This document shows, piece by piece, positions 34,936 through 42,920 of a DNA stretch of 64,000 nucleotides (its first letter is position 1; every line of letters starts with the position of its first letter). The DNA comes from Sphingobacterium haloxyli. Lineage in GTDB: Bacteria; Bacteroidota; Bacteroidia; Sphingobacteriales; Sphingobacteriaceae. The stretch lies in the NCBI RefSeq assembly GCF_002980525.1, contig NZ_PVBQ01000008.1:170996-234995 (forward strand), in the 5' to 3' direction. The position numbers and the translations under genes were made by a program. Under the pieces are notes generated by a model, which saw only the letters and a program-made list of their open reading frames with translations, did not search any database and was not told the DNA's origin.

Positions 34936-36102
34936 TTAGCTGTTATTCGCCGGAGTCGTTGCCTTGTTCAATAGAACGTATCCAATAACTCCCGAAAGCA
35001 ATGAAGCCACCAAAATGGAAAATTTCGCCTCAGCAATAAGGAGATCACTCGAAAAAGACAATAGCGCGATAAAGATTGACATCGTGAAACCTATACCCGC
35101 TAAAAGACCGATCCCAATAATCTGAGTCCACGAAGCTCCTTGGGGCATCGAACCTATCCGCAACATAATTGCCAACTTTGTCATCAAATATACACCGACG
35201 GGTTTACCTAGCATAAGTCCTAATATGATTCCTATACCCAAAGGCGAAACCAGACCTTCCAACATACCATCCTCAAAGCGAATATTGGTGTTGGCTAGGG
35301 CAAATACAGGAACGATCAGGAAATTCACAGGTGTAGTTAGCGCGTGCTCCAACTTCAATAACGGCGGTTCGTGCTTCCCCTTGGTGGCCAACGGGATGGT
35401 CATCGCTGTCAGTACCCCTGCAATAGTGGCGTGAATACCCGAATGGTGAACAAAGTACCAGATAAACAGGCCTGGAATGAGATAAAATACCAACGACTTG
35501 ACTCCCATCCTGTTGAAAATAAAGAGCAGCGCTAGTATGGCGGCCGCATACCCTAGATACACCGTGTGTAACTCAGCAGAATAAAAGATCGCTATAACCA
35601 AGATTGCGATGAGGTCATCTACAATAGCCAAGGCGGCCAAAAATATCTTCAATGACGCGGGAACTCGTTTGCCCAACATCGCAACTACAGCTAACGCGAA
35701 TGCTATATCTGTTGCCATGGGGATTCCCCATCCGCTCGCTGTTTCCGTTCCTTGGTTAACAAAAATGTATATACCCGCGGGCACAACAGCACCGCCAAAA
35801 GCACAAAGTATAGGAAGTAGAGCCTGCCGAGGGGTAGACAGCTCACCGCTAACAAGCTCCCTTTTTATCTCTAATCCGACCAAGAGGAAGAAAATCGCCA
35901 TCAATCCGTCATTTATCCAGAGGGCGAGTGAATATTTTAGGTGTACCGCATCATTTTCAAATCCAAGCGAGGTATTCAATAACCTTTCAAATGAGTCACC
36001 GAGCGGGGAATTGGCAAGAGCCAATGATACGACTACACAGATAAATAAGATTATCCCCCCACTAGTTGGAGAATCGATAAAATTTCTGAGGGTTTTTAGC
36101 AT
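34936..36102 (-). CDS. nhaA: Na+/H+ antiporter NhaA
   Basis: A 388-residue NhaA-type antiporter, 12 TM helices, exporting Na+ (or Li+) for protons and setting cytoplasmic pH. It shows the paired Asp site AALAIVDDLIAILVIAIFYS and the discontinuous-helix motif ATDIAFALAVVAMLG. The start at 36102 (MLKTLRNFI) gives the usual length; the open frame extends to 36183. The symporter gene lies 13 bp behind it, so the two may be co-transcribed. Confidence 0.96.
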   Translation of the reverse strand: MLKTLRNFIDSPTSGGIILFICVVVSLALANSPLGDSFERLLNTSLGFENDAVHLKYSLALWINDGLMAIFFLLVGLEIKRELVSGELSTPRQALLPILCAFGGAVVPAGIYIFVNQGTETASGWGIPMATDIAFALAVVAMLGKRVPASLKIFLAALAIVDDLIAILVIAIFYSAELHTVYLGYAAAILALLFIFNRMGVKSLVFYLIPGLFIWYFVHHSGIHATIAGVLTAMTIPLATKGKHEPPLLKLEHALTTPVNFLIVPVFALANTNIRFEDGMLEGLVSPLGIGIILGLMLGKPVGVYLMTKLAIMLRIGSMPQGASWTQIIGIGLLAGIGFTMSIFIALLSFSSDLLIAEAKFSILVASLLSGVIGYVLLNKATTPANNS

Positions 36103-36261
36103 AATAAATTCGTACAAAATAGTAAGCCTCAAATATAATATAACCGAATAGAATAGAAAAGGAAAATCGGACATGTTTCCCAAAAACCTTCCGGAATCCT
36201 ATCCTCCGTCCGGTCTTCTGGCTCTCATCCCTCGGACAGCGCCTAAGAAAGCCTTATAAAT

Positions 36262-36310
36262 AAAAAAAGCTCCAATCTTTTGATTGAAGCTCCGCGGAGA
36301 GTGAGGGATT
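36262..36310 (-). repeat. ghost copy of tRNA-Ser 3' end plus terminator
   Basis: On the minus strand AATCCCTCACTCTCCGCG is followed by the hairpin GCTTCAATC-loop-GATTGGAGC and a T tract, almost identical to the 3' end and terminator of the intact tRNA-Ser(TGA), whose copy begins about 150 bp upstream in the reading direction. The tRNA body is absent. See the findings. Confidence 0.8.
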
Positions 36311-36412
36311 GGTTTAGCCCCGCAATCCCCAGCCTCGGCCCTAAACCTCCTGTGGATCGAACCCTATGGGTTCTCATCCCCTTCCGTAGCAAAATGAAAA
36401 AGCTTTAGAAAT

Positions 36413-36442
36413 AAAAAAGCTCCAATCTTTTTGATTGAAGCT
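36413..36442 (-). terminator. terminator of tRNA-Ser(TGA)
   Basis: Minus-strand hairpin GCTTCAATC / GATTGGAGC with a 5-nt loop and one G-U pair, directly behind the tRNA 3' end and ending in TTTTTT. Confidence 0.85.
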
Positions 36443-36445
36443 CCG

Positions 36446-36530
36446 CGGAGAGTGAGGGATTCGAACCCCCGAACCTGTGACAGTTAACGGTTTTCAAGAC
36501 CGCCGCATTCGACCACTCTGCCAACTCTCC
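36446..36530 (-). tRNA. tRNA-Ser (anticodon TGA)
   Basis: On the minus strand: acceptor GGAGAGT paired with ACTCTCC, anticodon loop CTTGAAA giving TGA, a long class II variable arm, T loop TTCGAAT, discriminator G. CCA is not encoded. A TACTTTTG -7 box ends only 4 nt before its first base. Confidence 0.96.
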
Positions 36531-36534
36531 GCGA

Positions 36535-36564
36535 CAAAAGTACAAATTTTCTCCTTTATCCAAA
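36535..36564 (-). promoter_or_regulatory. promoter of tRNA-Ser(TGA)
   Basis: Minus-strand TTTG (36561-36564), 18 nt, then TACTTTTG (36535-36542). The -7 box lies 4 nt from the tRNA 5' end, unusually close. Confidence 0.65.
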
Positions 36565-36686
36565 ACTTTATTTCAAATTTCCAAGGTATAGGCAACTCAT
36601 TCCTCAACAAACATTTTAGCTACGGGAAAATATACCTTTGGCGTGCAATCAGTTAATCCAACCCCAACAAAAAATAATCATTTTAT

Positions 36687-36717
36687 TTTGCAAAATAAGC
36701 ACAATTGCCTACTTTTG
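36687..36717 (+). promoter_or_regulatory. promoter of tRNA-Arg
   Basis: TTTG (36687-36690), exactly 19 nt, TACTTTTG (36710-36717); consensus match on both boxes, 16 nt before the tRNA. Confidence 0.8.
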
Positions 36718-36733
36718 TTGCACCGAAAAGGAG

Positions 36734-36807
36734 GCGCCAATAGCTCAGCTGGATAGAGCAACGGTTTTCTAAACCGTCGGTCTCAGGTTCGAATCCTGAT
36801 TGGCGTA
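36734..36807 (+). tRNA. tRNA-Arg (anticodon TCT)
   Basis: Acceptor GCGCCAA with TTGGCGT (first pair G-U), D arm GCTCAGCTGGATAGAGC, anticodon loop TTTCTAA giving TCT, T loop TTCGAAT, discriminator A. CCA not encoded. Confidence 0.97.
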
Positions 36808-36810
36808 CCT

Positions 36811-36848
36811 AAAAAACCTGCTATCAAATGATAGCAGGTTTTTTCTTT
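36811..36848 (+). terminator. terminator of tRNA-Arg
   Basis: An 11-bp perfect stem AACCTGCTATC / GATAGCAGGTT with an AAAT loop, followed by TTTTC TTTT. Confidence 0.88.
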
Positions 36849-36924
36849 TGGAATAAAATCAAATTATCCCTTAATAATTACTTCGTAAAAACCATAAACG
36901 AATTTTAAATCCGTAAAAGATTAT

Positions 36925-36961
36925 AAAAAAAAGCCGCAGTCCATTTGAAGAACCGCGGCTT
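36925..36961 (-). terminator. terminator of aconitase
   Basis: Minus-strand stem AAGCCGC / GCGGCTT around a 17-nt loop followed by TTTTTTTT, 24 bp behind the aconitase stop. Confidence 0.8.
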
Positions 36962-36984
36962 ATGCGTTTGCGTATTTTTAATTT

Positions 36985-39252
36985 TTAACCTGCCTGCTTC
37001 GCACGGATGATATTCAATGCTCCCCCTGCTTTAAACCATTCAATCTGCTGCGCATTGTACGTGTGATTAACCAAGATGCTATCTTGTGTGCCATCCGCAT
37101 GGTGTAAGACGAGCGTCAATGGTTTTCCCGGAGCAAATTCCGTTAAGCCAAGGATGTCAATGGTATCATTTTCCTGGATCTTATCGTAATCGTCCTTGTT
37201 GTCAAACGTCAGCCCTAACATACCTTGTTTTTTCAAGTTAGTTTCATGAATGCGGGCAAAAGATTTAACCAACACGGCCCGTACTCCTAAATGGCGAGGT
37301 TCCATGGCAGCGTGTTCACGAGAAGATCCCTCACCGTAGTTTTCATCACCAACCACGATTGAACCTATACCCGAGGCTTTATAATCACGTTGTGTAGCCG
37401 GTACAGCAGCATACTCGCCAGTTAATTGATTCTTAACGAAATCGGTTTTGTCATTAAAGAAATTAACCGCACCAATAAGCATATTATTGGAGATATTGTC
37501 CAAATGTCCCCGATATTTCAACCAAGGGCCTGCCATCGAAATGTGATCGGTAGTACATTTCCCTTTTGCTTTTATCAATAGTTTCAATCCAAAAAGGTCG
37601 GTTCCTTCCCACGCAGGGAATGGCTCTAATAATTGAAGGCGATCAGATGTAGGTGACACATCTACTGTCACAGAAGAACCGTCTACTGCGGGCGCCTGAT
37701 AACCTGGATCCTTGACATCAAACCCTTTTGACGGCAATTCGTCACCTGTTGGTGGATCCAGTTTTACCTGCTCGCCGTTTTTATTGATTAATGTATCCGT
37801 TACCGGATTAAATCCTAGGTTGCCCGAGATAGCGATTGCCGCCACCATTTCTGGAGAAGTTACAAAAGCATACGTATTTGGGTTACCATCAGCCCGTTTT
37901 GCAAAGTTTCTATTAAACGAGTGAACAATGGTATTTTTCTCTTGTTTATCTGCTCCGGCTCGGTCCCACATCCCGATGCAAGGACCGCAAGCATTTGTAA
38001 AGATTGTCGCGTTCAAGTCTTCGAATGTTTTTAACAAGCCATCACGATCTGCTGTATAACGCACCTGCTCAGAGCCTGGGTTAATACCAAACTCAGCTTT
38101 TGTGACCAATCCCTTGTCAATAGCTTGCTTAGCAATAGAAGCAGCGCGCGACAGGTCTTCATAAGAGGAGTTAGTACAAGAACCGATCAAGCCCCACTCA
38201 ACCTTTAAAGGCCAACCGTTCTTTTCTGCTTCTTCACGCATACGCGATACCGGTGTGTACAAATCTGGAGTGAAAGGACCATTCAAAGAAGGCTCCAACG
38301 CGGATAAATCAATCTCGATTAACTGATCAAAATACTGCTCCGGATTAGCATAAACTTCAGGATCTGCTGTTAGGTGCTGTTTGACCGCGTTTGCCGCATC
38401 TGCTACATCGGCGCGACCTGTAGATCTTAGATAGCGCTCCATAGATTCGTCATAACCGAAGGTAGATGTTGTTGCTCCAATCTCTGCTCCCATGTTACAA
38501 ATTGTACCTTTACCAGTACATGATAACGATTCCGCTCCTTCTCCAAAATATTCCACAATAGCGCCCGTGCCGCCTTTCACTGTCAGAATCCCGGCCACCT
38601 TCAATATAACATCTTTCGGCGCAACCCATCCAGATAGCTTACCCGTTAATTTAACACCGATTAGTTTTGGAAACTTCAGCTCCCAAGGTAAGCCTGCCAT
38701 TACATCACATGCGTCAGCTCCACCAACACCGATCGCAACCATCCCCAGACCACCGGCATTCACCGTATGGGAGTCCGTTCCGATCATCATTCCACCAGGA
38801 AAGGCATAGTTTTCCAAGACTACTTGGTGAATGATACCAGCTCCAGGTTTCCAAAACCCTATACCATATTTGTTTGATACGGAAGATAAGAAATTAAATA
38901 CTTCTGAACTTTCGTTTTTTGCACGTGTCAAATCCTGCTCCGCTCCATCCCTTGCTTGAATTAAGTGGTCACAGTGAACAGTTGAAGGCACGGCGACCTT
39001 AGGGCGTCCGGCTTGCATAAATTGCAGCAACGCCATTTGCGCCGTAGCATCTTGCATAGCAACACGGTCCGGAGCAAAGTCTACATAAGAGGTACCTCGT
39101 TCATAAGCTTCGGTTGCATTTCCTGCCCATAAGTGAGCGTACAAAATTTTCTCAGCAAGAGTTAAAGGTTTATTAACCACCTGACGTGCAGCAGCAATGC
39201 GCTCGTCATACTGGCTATAGACCTTCTTGATCATTTCTATATCAAAAGCCAT
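36985..39252 (-). CDS. aconitate hydratase
   Basis: A 755-residue aconitase interconverting citrate and isocitrate in the TCA cycle, with a 4Fe-4S cluster. Cluster-ligand motifs are visible: [14 protein letters not shown] (first Cys) and [14 protein letters not shown] (second and third). Also [22 protein letters not shown] and the mobile-domain active loop [15 protein letters not shown]. The length matches the mitochondrial-type (AcnA-like) aconitase of Bacteroidota. Monocistronic with its own terminator. Function is certain; the symbol (acnA versus acn) is a naming matter. Confidence 0.97.
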   Translation of the reverse strand: MAFDIEMIKKVYSQYDERIAAARQVVNKPLTLAEKILYAHLWAGNATEAYERGTSYVDFAPDRVAMQDATAQMALLQFMQAGRPKVAVPSTVHCDHLIQARDGAEQDLTRAKNESSEVFNFLSSVSNKYGIGFWKPGAGIIHQVVLENYAFPGGMMIGTDSHTVNAGGLGMVAIGVGGADACDVMAGLPWELKFPKLIGVKLTGKLSGWVAPKDVILKVAGILTVKGGTGAIVEYFGEGAESLSCTGKGTICNMGAEIGATTSTFGYDESMERYLRSTGRADVADAANAVKQHLTADPEVYANPEQYFDQLIEIDLSALEPSLNGPFTPDLYTPVSRMREEAEKNGWPLKVEWGLIGSCTNSSYEDLSRAASIAKQAIDKGLVTKAEFGINPGSEQVRYTADRDGLLKTFEDLNATIFTNACGPCIGMWDRAGADKQEKNTIVHSFNRNFAKRADGNPNTYAFVTSPEMVAAIAISGNLGFNPVTDTLINKNGEQVKLDPPTGDELPSKGFDVKDPGYQAPAVDGSSVTVDVSPTSDRLQLLEPFPAWEGTDLFGLKLLIKAKGKCTTDHISMAGPWLKYRGHLDNISNNMLIGAVNFFNDKTDFVKNQLTGEYAAVPATQRDYKASGIGSIVVGDENYGEGSSREHAAMEPRHLGVRAVLVKSFARIHETNLKKQGMLGLTFDNKDDYDKIQENDTIDILGLTEFAPGKPLTLVLHHADGTQDSILVNHTYNAQQIEWFKAGGALNIIRAKQAG

Positions 39253-39391
39253 TTATTTAATAATTATTTGATGTACTATATTAAAACTAAATCAGTTGCC
39301 CAATTTTAAGTCAGAGCAAAAATACAAAAAGAATACTTTTTAAGTAGATTTAAACCACGGCAAACCCTAATTTGGAATAAATCCAAACAAC

Positions 39392-40072
39392 TTAAATCTG
39401 CGATGCTATCGGCCCCACATTTTTCAACTGCCGAACCGCTTCTGCAGGATCCGCAGCAGAAAAAACACTACTTCCGGCAACTAACACATCAGCTCCTGCC
39501 TCTACCAGCTTTGCAGCATTATCTATACTGACCCCACCATCGACTTCAATCAACAGGGAATCATTTATCTTTGAAGACAAATACCTGATTTCCTTTATTT
39601 TAGTATATGTTTGTTCAATAAACTTCTGTCCTCCAAAACCCGGATTAACGGACATAATACATACTAAATCAATATCCCTAATAACATCTTTCAACAAACC
39701 TACCGGCGTATGTGGATTCAATGCCACCCCCGCTTTACACCCCAGCTCTTTAATAGCCGCCAGTGTTCGGTGAAGATGTGTACAAGCTTCGTAATGTACT
39801 GTAATAACAGTCGCGCCAGAATCCTTACAGTTTTTTAAATAACGATCTGGATCCACAATCATCAGATGTACATCTAATGGTTTTGACGCATGTTTGGCGA
39901 TTGCCTGCATAACCGGAAAACCAAAAGAGATATTGGGTACAAAGACACCATCCATAATATCAATGTGAAACCAATCTGCTTCACTGCGGTTTACGATTTG
40001 TATATCATCGTAAAGCTTCGCAAAATTAGCAGCCAGAACAGATGGAGCTATCAGATGTTTTGTTGTAGGCAT
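39392..40072 (-). CDS. rpe: ribulose-phosphate 3-epimerase
   Basis: A 226-residue TIM-barrel enzyme of the pentose-phosphate pathway, interconverting ribulose 5-phosphate and xylulose 5-phosphate. Motifs: LIAPSVLAANFAKLYDD, DWFHIDIMDGVFVPNISFG (metal-binding His/Asp), VHLMIVDP, MSVNPGFGGQKFI and VDGGVSIDNAAKLVEAGADVLVAGSSVF. I start at 40072: a TATCTTTG promoter box lies at 40097-40104, inside the upstream extension of the frame to 40099, so the longer start cannot be used. Confidence 0.97.
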   Translation of the reverse strand: MPTTKHLIAPSVLAANFAKLYDDIQIVNRSEADWFHIDIMDGVFVPNISFGFPVMQAIAKHASKPLDVHLMIVDPDRYLKNCKDSGATVITVHYEACTHLHRTLAAIKELGCKAGVALNPHTPVGLLKDVIRDIDLVCIMSVNPGFGGQKFIEQTYTKIKEIRYLSSKINDSLLIEVDGGVSIDNAAKLVEAGADVLVAGSSVFSAADPAEAVRQLKNVGPIASQI

Positions 40073-40096
40073 GTTTCTTTTCAAAAAATTTTCCAA

Positions 40097-40104
40097 CAAA
40101 GATA
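40097..40104 (-). promoter_or_regulatory. -7 box of rpe
   Basis: TATCTTTG on the minus strand, 24 nt before the chosen rpe start. It decides the start codon, since the alternative start lies inside the box. Confidence 0.55.
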
Positions 40105-40218
40105 CGGAAGTCTAAAACTATTACACGAGTAAATTGATATTTTAATCCTTTAAACGATTGCCTAATAAATAGTACATTTGTTGTAAAATTATATTAATAG
40201 CATAAAAATAATAGGCAA

Positions 40219-42372
40219 GTGGCAAAACTCAAAATCAATTACATTCGCGACAAGAATCAAAACAATTCTTTTATAGTGAAATTTGCCCTGATTATTTTGG
40301 CAATCGTATTGATTTGCATTTTCTTACCGAAACAACCGCGTTTTCGTTACGAATTTGAAAAGGGGAAAGTATGGAATCACGAAAACCTCGTGTCTCCTTA
40401 TAATTTTGCTATTTTAAAAACGCAAGAAGAGCTCAACAGAGATCGAGAACAGATACTGAAGACTGTTCAGCCCATTTATAACTTAAATGTCAGTGCCAGC
40501 AAAGAACAGATCGACCAATTCAATACGGATATTGCGGAGAAATGGCAAATTGCTAATATGGATTCCCTGTCCAGTCAAAATATAGAAACATATCAATCAG
40601 TAGGAAATGCCCTTCTTAATTACGTCTACAATAGGGGTATTATTTCGCTTAACAACCGTTATCAAAACAAAGGCATGGACGCTGACCAAGTGGACAAAGC
40701 ACAGAGTCAGTATAACTTCACACTGATTCAAGATAACGTAGCCCAACAGAAGAATACCTCCGATATTTTCACTATTGAATCTGCCAATCAATACATTGAA
40801 AACAATCTTTCCAAAAACAACAGAATAGATCAGAAGACATGGTTAGCAGAAACACTCAAGAACTACGTTACCATTAATTATATCTTTAATGAAAACCTAA
40901 CAAACAAAGCGGAACAGAATGCATTGGCCAATATTTCTGTTACTCGCGGGATGGTACAAAAGGGAGAGCTTATCGCCGAAAAAGACAAGATCATCAGTAA
41001 TGAAACTTATCAGAAACTAGCTTCCTTACGTAAAGTTTTTGAAGATGAAGCTCGAATTAGCGGCAACCAGGGGTACGTTATGCTCGGCCAGTTTGTCGTC
41101 ATTTCGATGTGTGTATCCCTCCTGATGGTGTTCCTCTTTTTTTTCCGATCAACCATCTTTGAGAGCAATAGATTGCTATTTATTATTTTGATCGTCATCG
41201 TGTGTATGCTCGGCGTGCTGTCCTGGGCAATCAACATGAAAATTCCCAACCTTTATTACATCCCTTATTGCAGCGTCCCTATAATCTTTAGGGTATTGTT
41301 TGACACACGCGTAGCCTTGAATATCCATTTGTTGATGGTCCTATTGGCTGCGCTATTCGTACCCAATAGCTTTGAATTTGTATTTTTACAGTTCATGGCT
41401 GGTATGGTTGCTATTTATAGCATCAGAACTTTGGTAAAACGGGAACAGTTTTTAATGTCGTCCCTAATCATTTTGGGCACCTATATCGTAGCATATATAG
41501 GGTTAGTGTTAACCCGAAATGGATCGATAAGTTCCGTTTATTGGGCAGATGTCATTCCTTTTGTCGTTAGTGTTGGACTGACGCTCTTAGCTTATCCGCT
41601 AATATACGCTTTCGAACGTTTATTTGGTATCGTTTCCGATCTAACTCTGATGGAATTGACGAATAGCAATTCCCGTTTGCTTAGAGAACTCTCGCTGAAA
41701 GCACCAGGAACTTTTCAGCACTCACTACAAGTAGCCAACCTTGCGGAGGCGGCAATTTATAAAATCGGTGGAAATCCATTGTTAATCCGTGCAGGAGCGT
41801 TATATCACGATATTGGCAAGATGTCCAACCCATTGTTTTTCATTGAAAATCAAAAGACTGATACCAACCCCCATGCAGAGCTGACCCCGGAGCAGTCTGC
41901 ACAAATCATTATATCACACGTGCATAAAGGTGTTGAGATGGCCAAGAAAAACCAACTTCCAGAAGTTATCATCGACTTTATACGTACACACCATGGCACA
42001 ACAAAGGTTGATTATTTCTACAATATGGCTATCAAGAACAATCCGGACAAACTAGTGGACGAAAGCATATTTAAGTATCCCGGACCTGTACCCTTTTCCA
42101 AAGAGACCGCCGTACTGATGATTGCCGACTCCGTGGAAGCAGCTTCTAGAGCTTTGAAAGAACCTACAGAAGAATCCATCAACAATCTGGTTGACAAAAT
42201 TGTGGAGTATAAAATCACCCAGCGCCAATTTATTAATTCTGATATTACGATGCGTGATATCACAGCGGTATCTGATATTTTCAAATCGATGTTAAAGAGT
42301 ATTTATCATGTCCGGATTGACTATGACGTCAACAAAAAAACCGCTCCCACAACCGGTGTTATAAAAAATTAA
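40219..42372 (+). CDS. PgpH-like 7TM-HD phosphohydrolase (7TMR-HDED receptor)
   Basis: A 717-residue integral membrane protein resembling PgpH, the c-di-AMP phosphodiesterase of Firmicutes. It starts with GTG (40219). TM1 lies near 22-38, then an extracytoplasmic 7TMR-HDED domain (~50-290), seven TM helices (~290-470) and a cytoplasmic HD domain (~495-690) with HSLQVANLAEAA, YHDIGKM and RTHHGTT, which supply the H-HD metal ligands. It probably degrades a cyclic or linear nucleotide second messenger; c-di-AMP is the family precedent. A TACATTTG box at 40173-40180 is a plausible promoter. Monocistronic, followed by tRNA-Ser. Confidence 0.92.
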   Translation: MAKLKINYIRDKNQNNSFIVKFALIILAIVLICIFLPKQPRFRYEFEKGKVWNHENLVSPYNFAILKTQEELNRDREQILKTVQPIYNLNVSASKEQIDQFNTDIAEKWQIANMDSLSSQNIETYQSVGNALLNYVYNRGIISLNNRYQNKGMDADQVDKAQSQYNFTLIQDNVAQQKNTSDIFTIESANQYIENNLSKNNRIDQKTWLAETLKNYVTINYIFNENLTNKAEQNALANISVTRGMVQKGELIAEKDKIISNETYQKLASLRKVFEDEARISGNQGYVMLGQFVVISMCVSLLMVFLFFFRSTIFESNRLLFIILIVIVCMLGVLSWAINMKIPNLYYIPYCSVPIIFRVLFDTRVALNIHLLMVLLAALFVPNSFEFVFLQFMAGMVAIYSIRTLVKREQFLMSSLIILGTYIVAYIGLVLTRNGSISSVYWADVIPFVVSVGLTLLAYPLIYAFERLFGIVSDLTLMELTNSNSRLLRELSLKAPGTFQHSLQVANLAEAAIYKIGGNPLLIRAGALYHDIGKMSNPLFFIENQKTDTNPHAELTPEQSAQIIISHVHKGVEMAKKNQLPEVIIDFIRTHHGTTKVDYFYNMAIKNNPDKLVDESIFKYPGPVPFSKETAVLMIADSVEAASRALKEPTEESINNLVDKIVEYKITQRQFINSDITMRDITAVSDIFKSMLKSIYHVRIDYDVNKKTAPTTGVIKN

Positions 42373-42421
42373 TTGAGTGCCAGATGTTTATTCTTTTTTG
42401 ACAAAAAAACCCTTTTAAAGC

Positions 42422-42452
42422 TTTGCGGATTGAAATATTTGCTTTATGTTTG
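42422..42452 (+). promoter_or_regulatory. promoter of tRNA-Ser(GCT)
   Basis: TTTG (42422-42425), exactly 19 nt, TATGTTTG (42445-42452), 15 nt before the tRNA. Confidence 0.8.
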
Positions 42453-42467
42453 CACTACTCAAATGGA

Positions 42468-42557
42468 GGAGAGGTGCCTGAGTGGCCGAAAGGAACAGTT
42501 TGCTAAACTGTCGTACTGGAAACGGTACCGCGGGTTCGAATCCCGCTCTCTCCGCCA
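42468..42557 (+). tRNA. tRNA-Ser (anticodon GCT), CCA encoded
   Basis: Acceptor GGAGAGG with TCTCTCC (one G-U pair), anticodon loop TTGCTAA giving GCT, long class II variable arm (TCGTACTGGAAACGGTACC), T loop TTCGAAT, discriminator G and an encoded CCA at 42555-42557. It is the only one of the tRNA genes here that encodes CCA. Confidence 0.96.
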
Positions 42558-42677
42558 CTAAAAATAAAGCCCGACAATAGTCGGGTTTTGTTGTTTATAG
42601 ACTTTTGTAAACAACGTTTGGACAAAAGGATTAAACAACAAAAATAATGAACGGAGTGAATGGCTTTATTTTTAGTG
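42556..42677. repeat. 122-bp nested inverted repeat behind tRNA-Ser(GCT)
   Basis: Three nested arm pairs: CACTAAAAATAAAGCC (42556-42571) with its exact complement (42662-42677, 16 bp); TTTTGTTGTTTA (42586-42597) with TAAACAACAAAA (42632-42643, 12 bp); CTTTTGT (42602-42608) with ACAAAAG (42622-42628). The outer arm begins inside the tRNA CCA end. Nothing coding is visible in it. Confidence 0.75.
42570..42590 (+). terminator. terminator of tRNA-Ser(GCT)
   Basis: Stem CCCGAC / GTCGGG with an AATA loop followed by TTTTG; lies in the left arm region of the nested inverted repeat. Confidence 0.7.
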
Positions 42678-42716
42678 AAGCCTCCCCTTTTGGGGATCAC
42701 CGAGCAAGGCGAGGTA

Positions 42717-42762
42717 ATCCCTCTCTCCGCAGAGCTTCAATCGAGAGATTGGAGCTTTTTTT
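42717..42762 (+). repeat. second ghost copy of tRNA-Ser 3' end plus terminator
   Basis: ATCCCTCTCTCCGC resembles the 3' end of tRNA-Ser, followed by the hairpin GCTTCAATC-GAGA-GATTGGAGC and TTTTTTT. It is the same module found on the minus strand at 36262-36310 and behind tRNA-Ser(TGA). The 42558-42920 gap holds this, the nested inverted repeat and otherwise nothing recognisable. Confidence 0.75.
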
Positions 42763-42920
42763 ATTCTAAAGCGTTTATATTCTGCTACTAACGGGAGGAG
42801 AACCGCGGGATTAACTCCCATTGAATACAAAAATAAGTTTGCGAAGATGACAAACGAGATTTAAAAATTCGCTTTTTTTGCCTTTTTTATCTAGATTTAG
42901 GTGATAAACCAAACGGACAT

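Noticed and set aside
36184..36445. Further tRNA genes in the spacer behind tRNA-Ser(TGA)
   Set aside because: GGATCGAACCC-like stretches resemble a T arm but no cloverleaf can be drawn; better explained as a degraded repeat.
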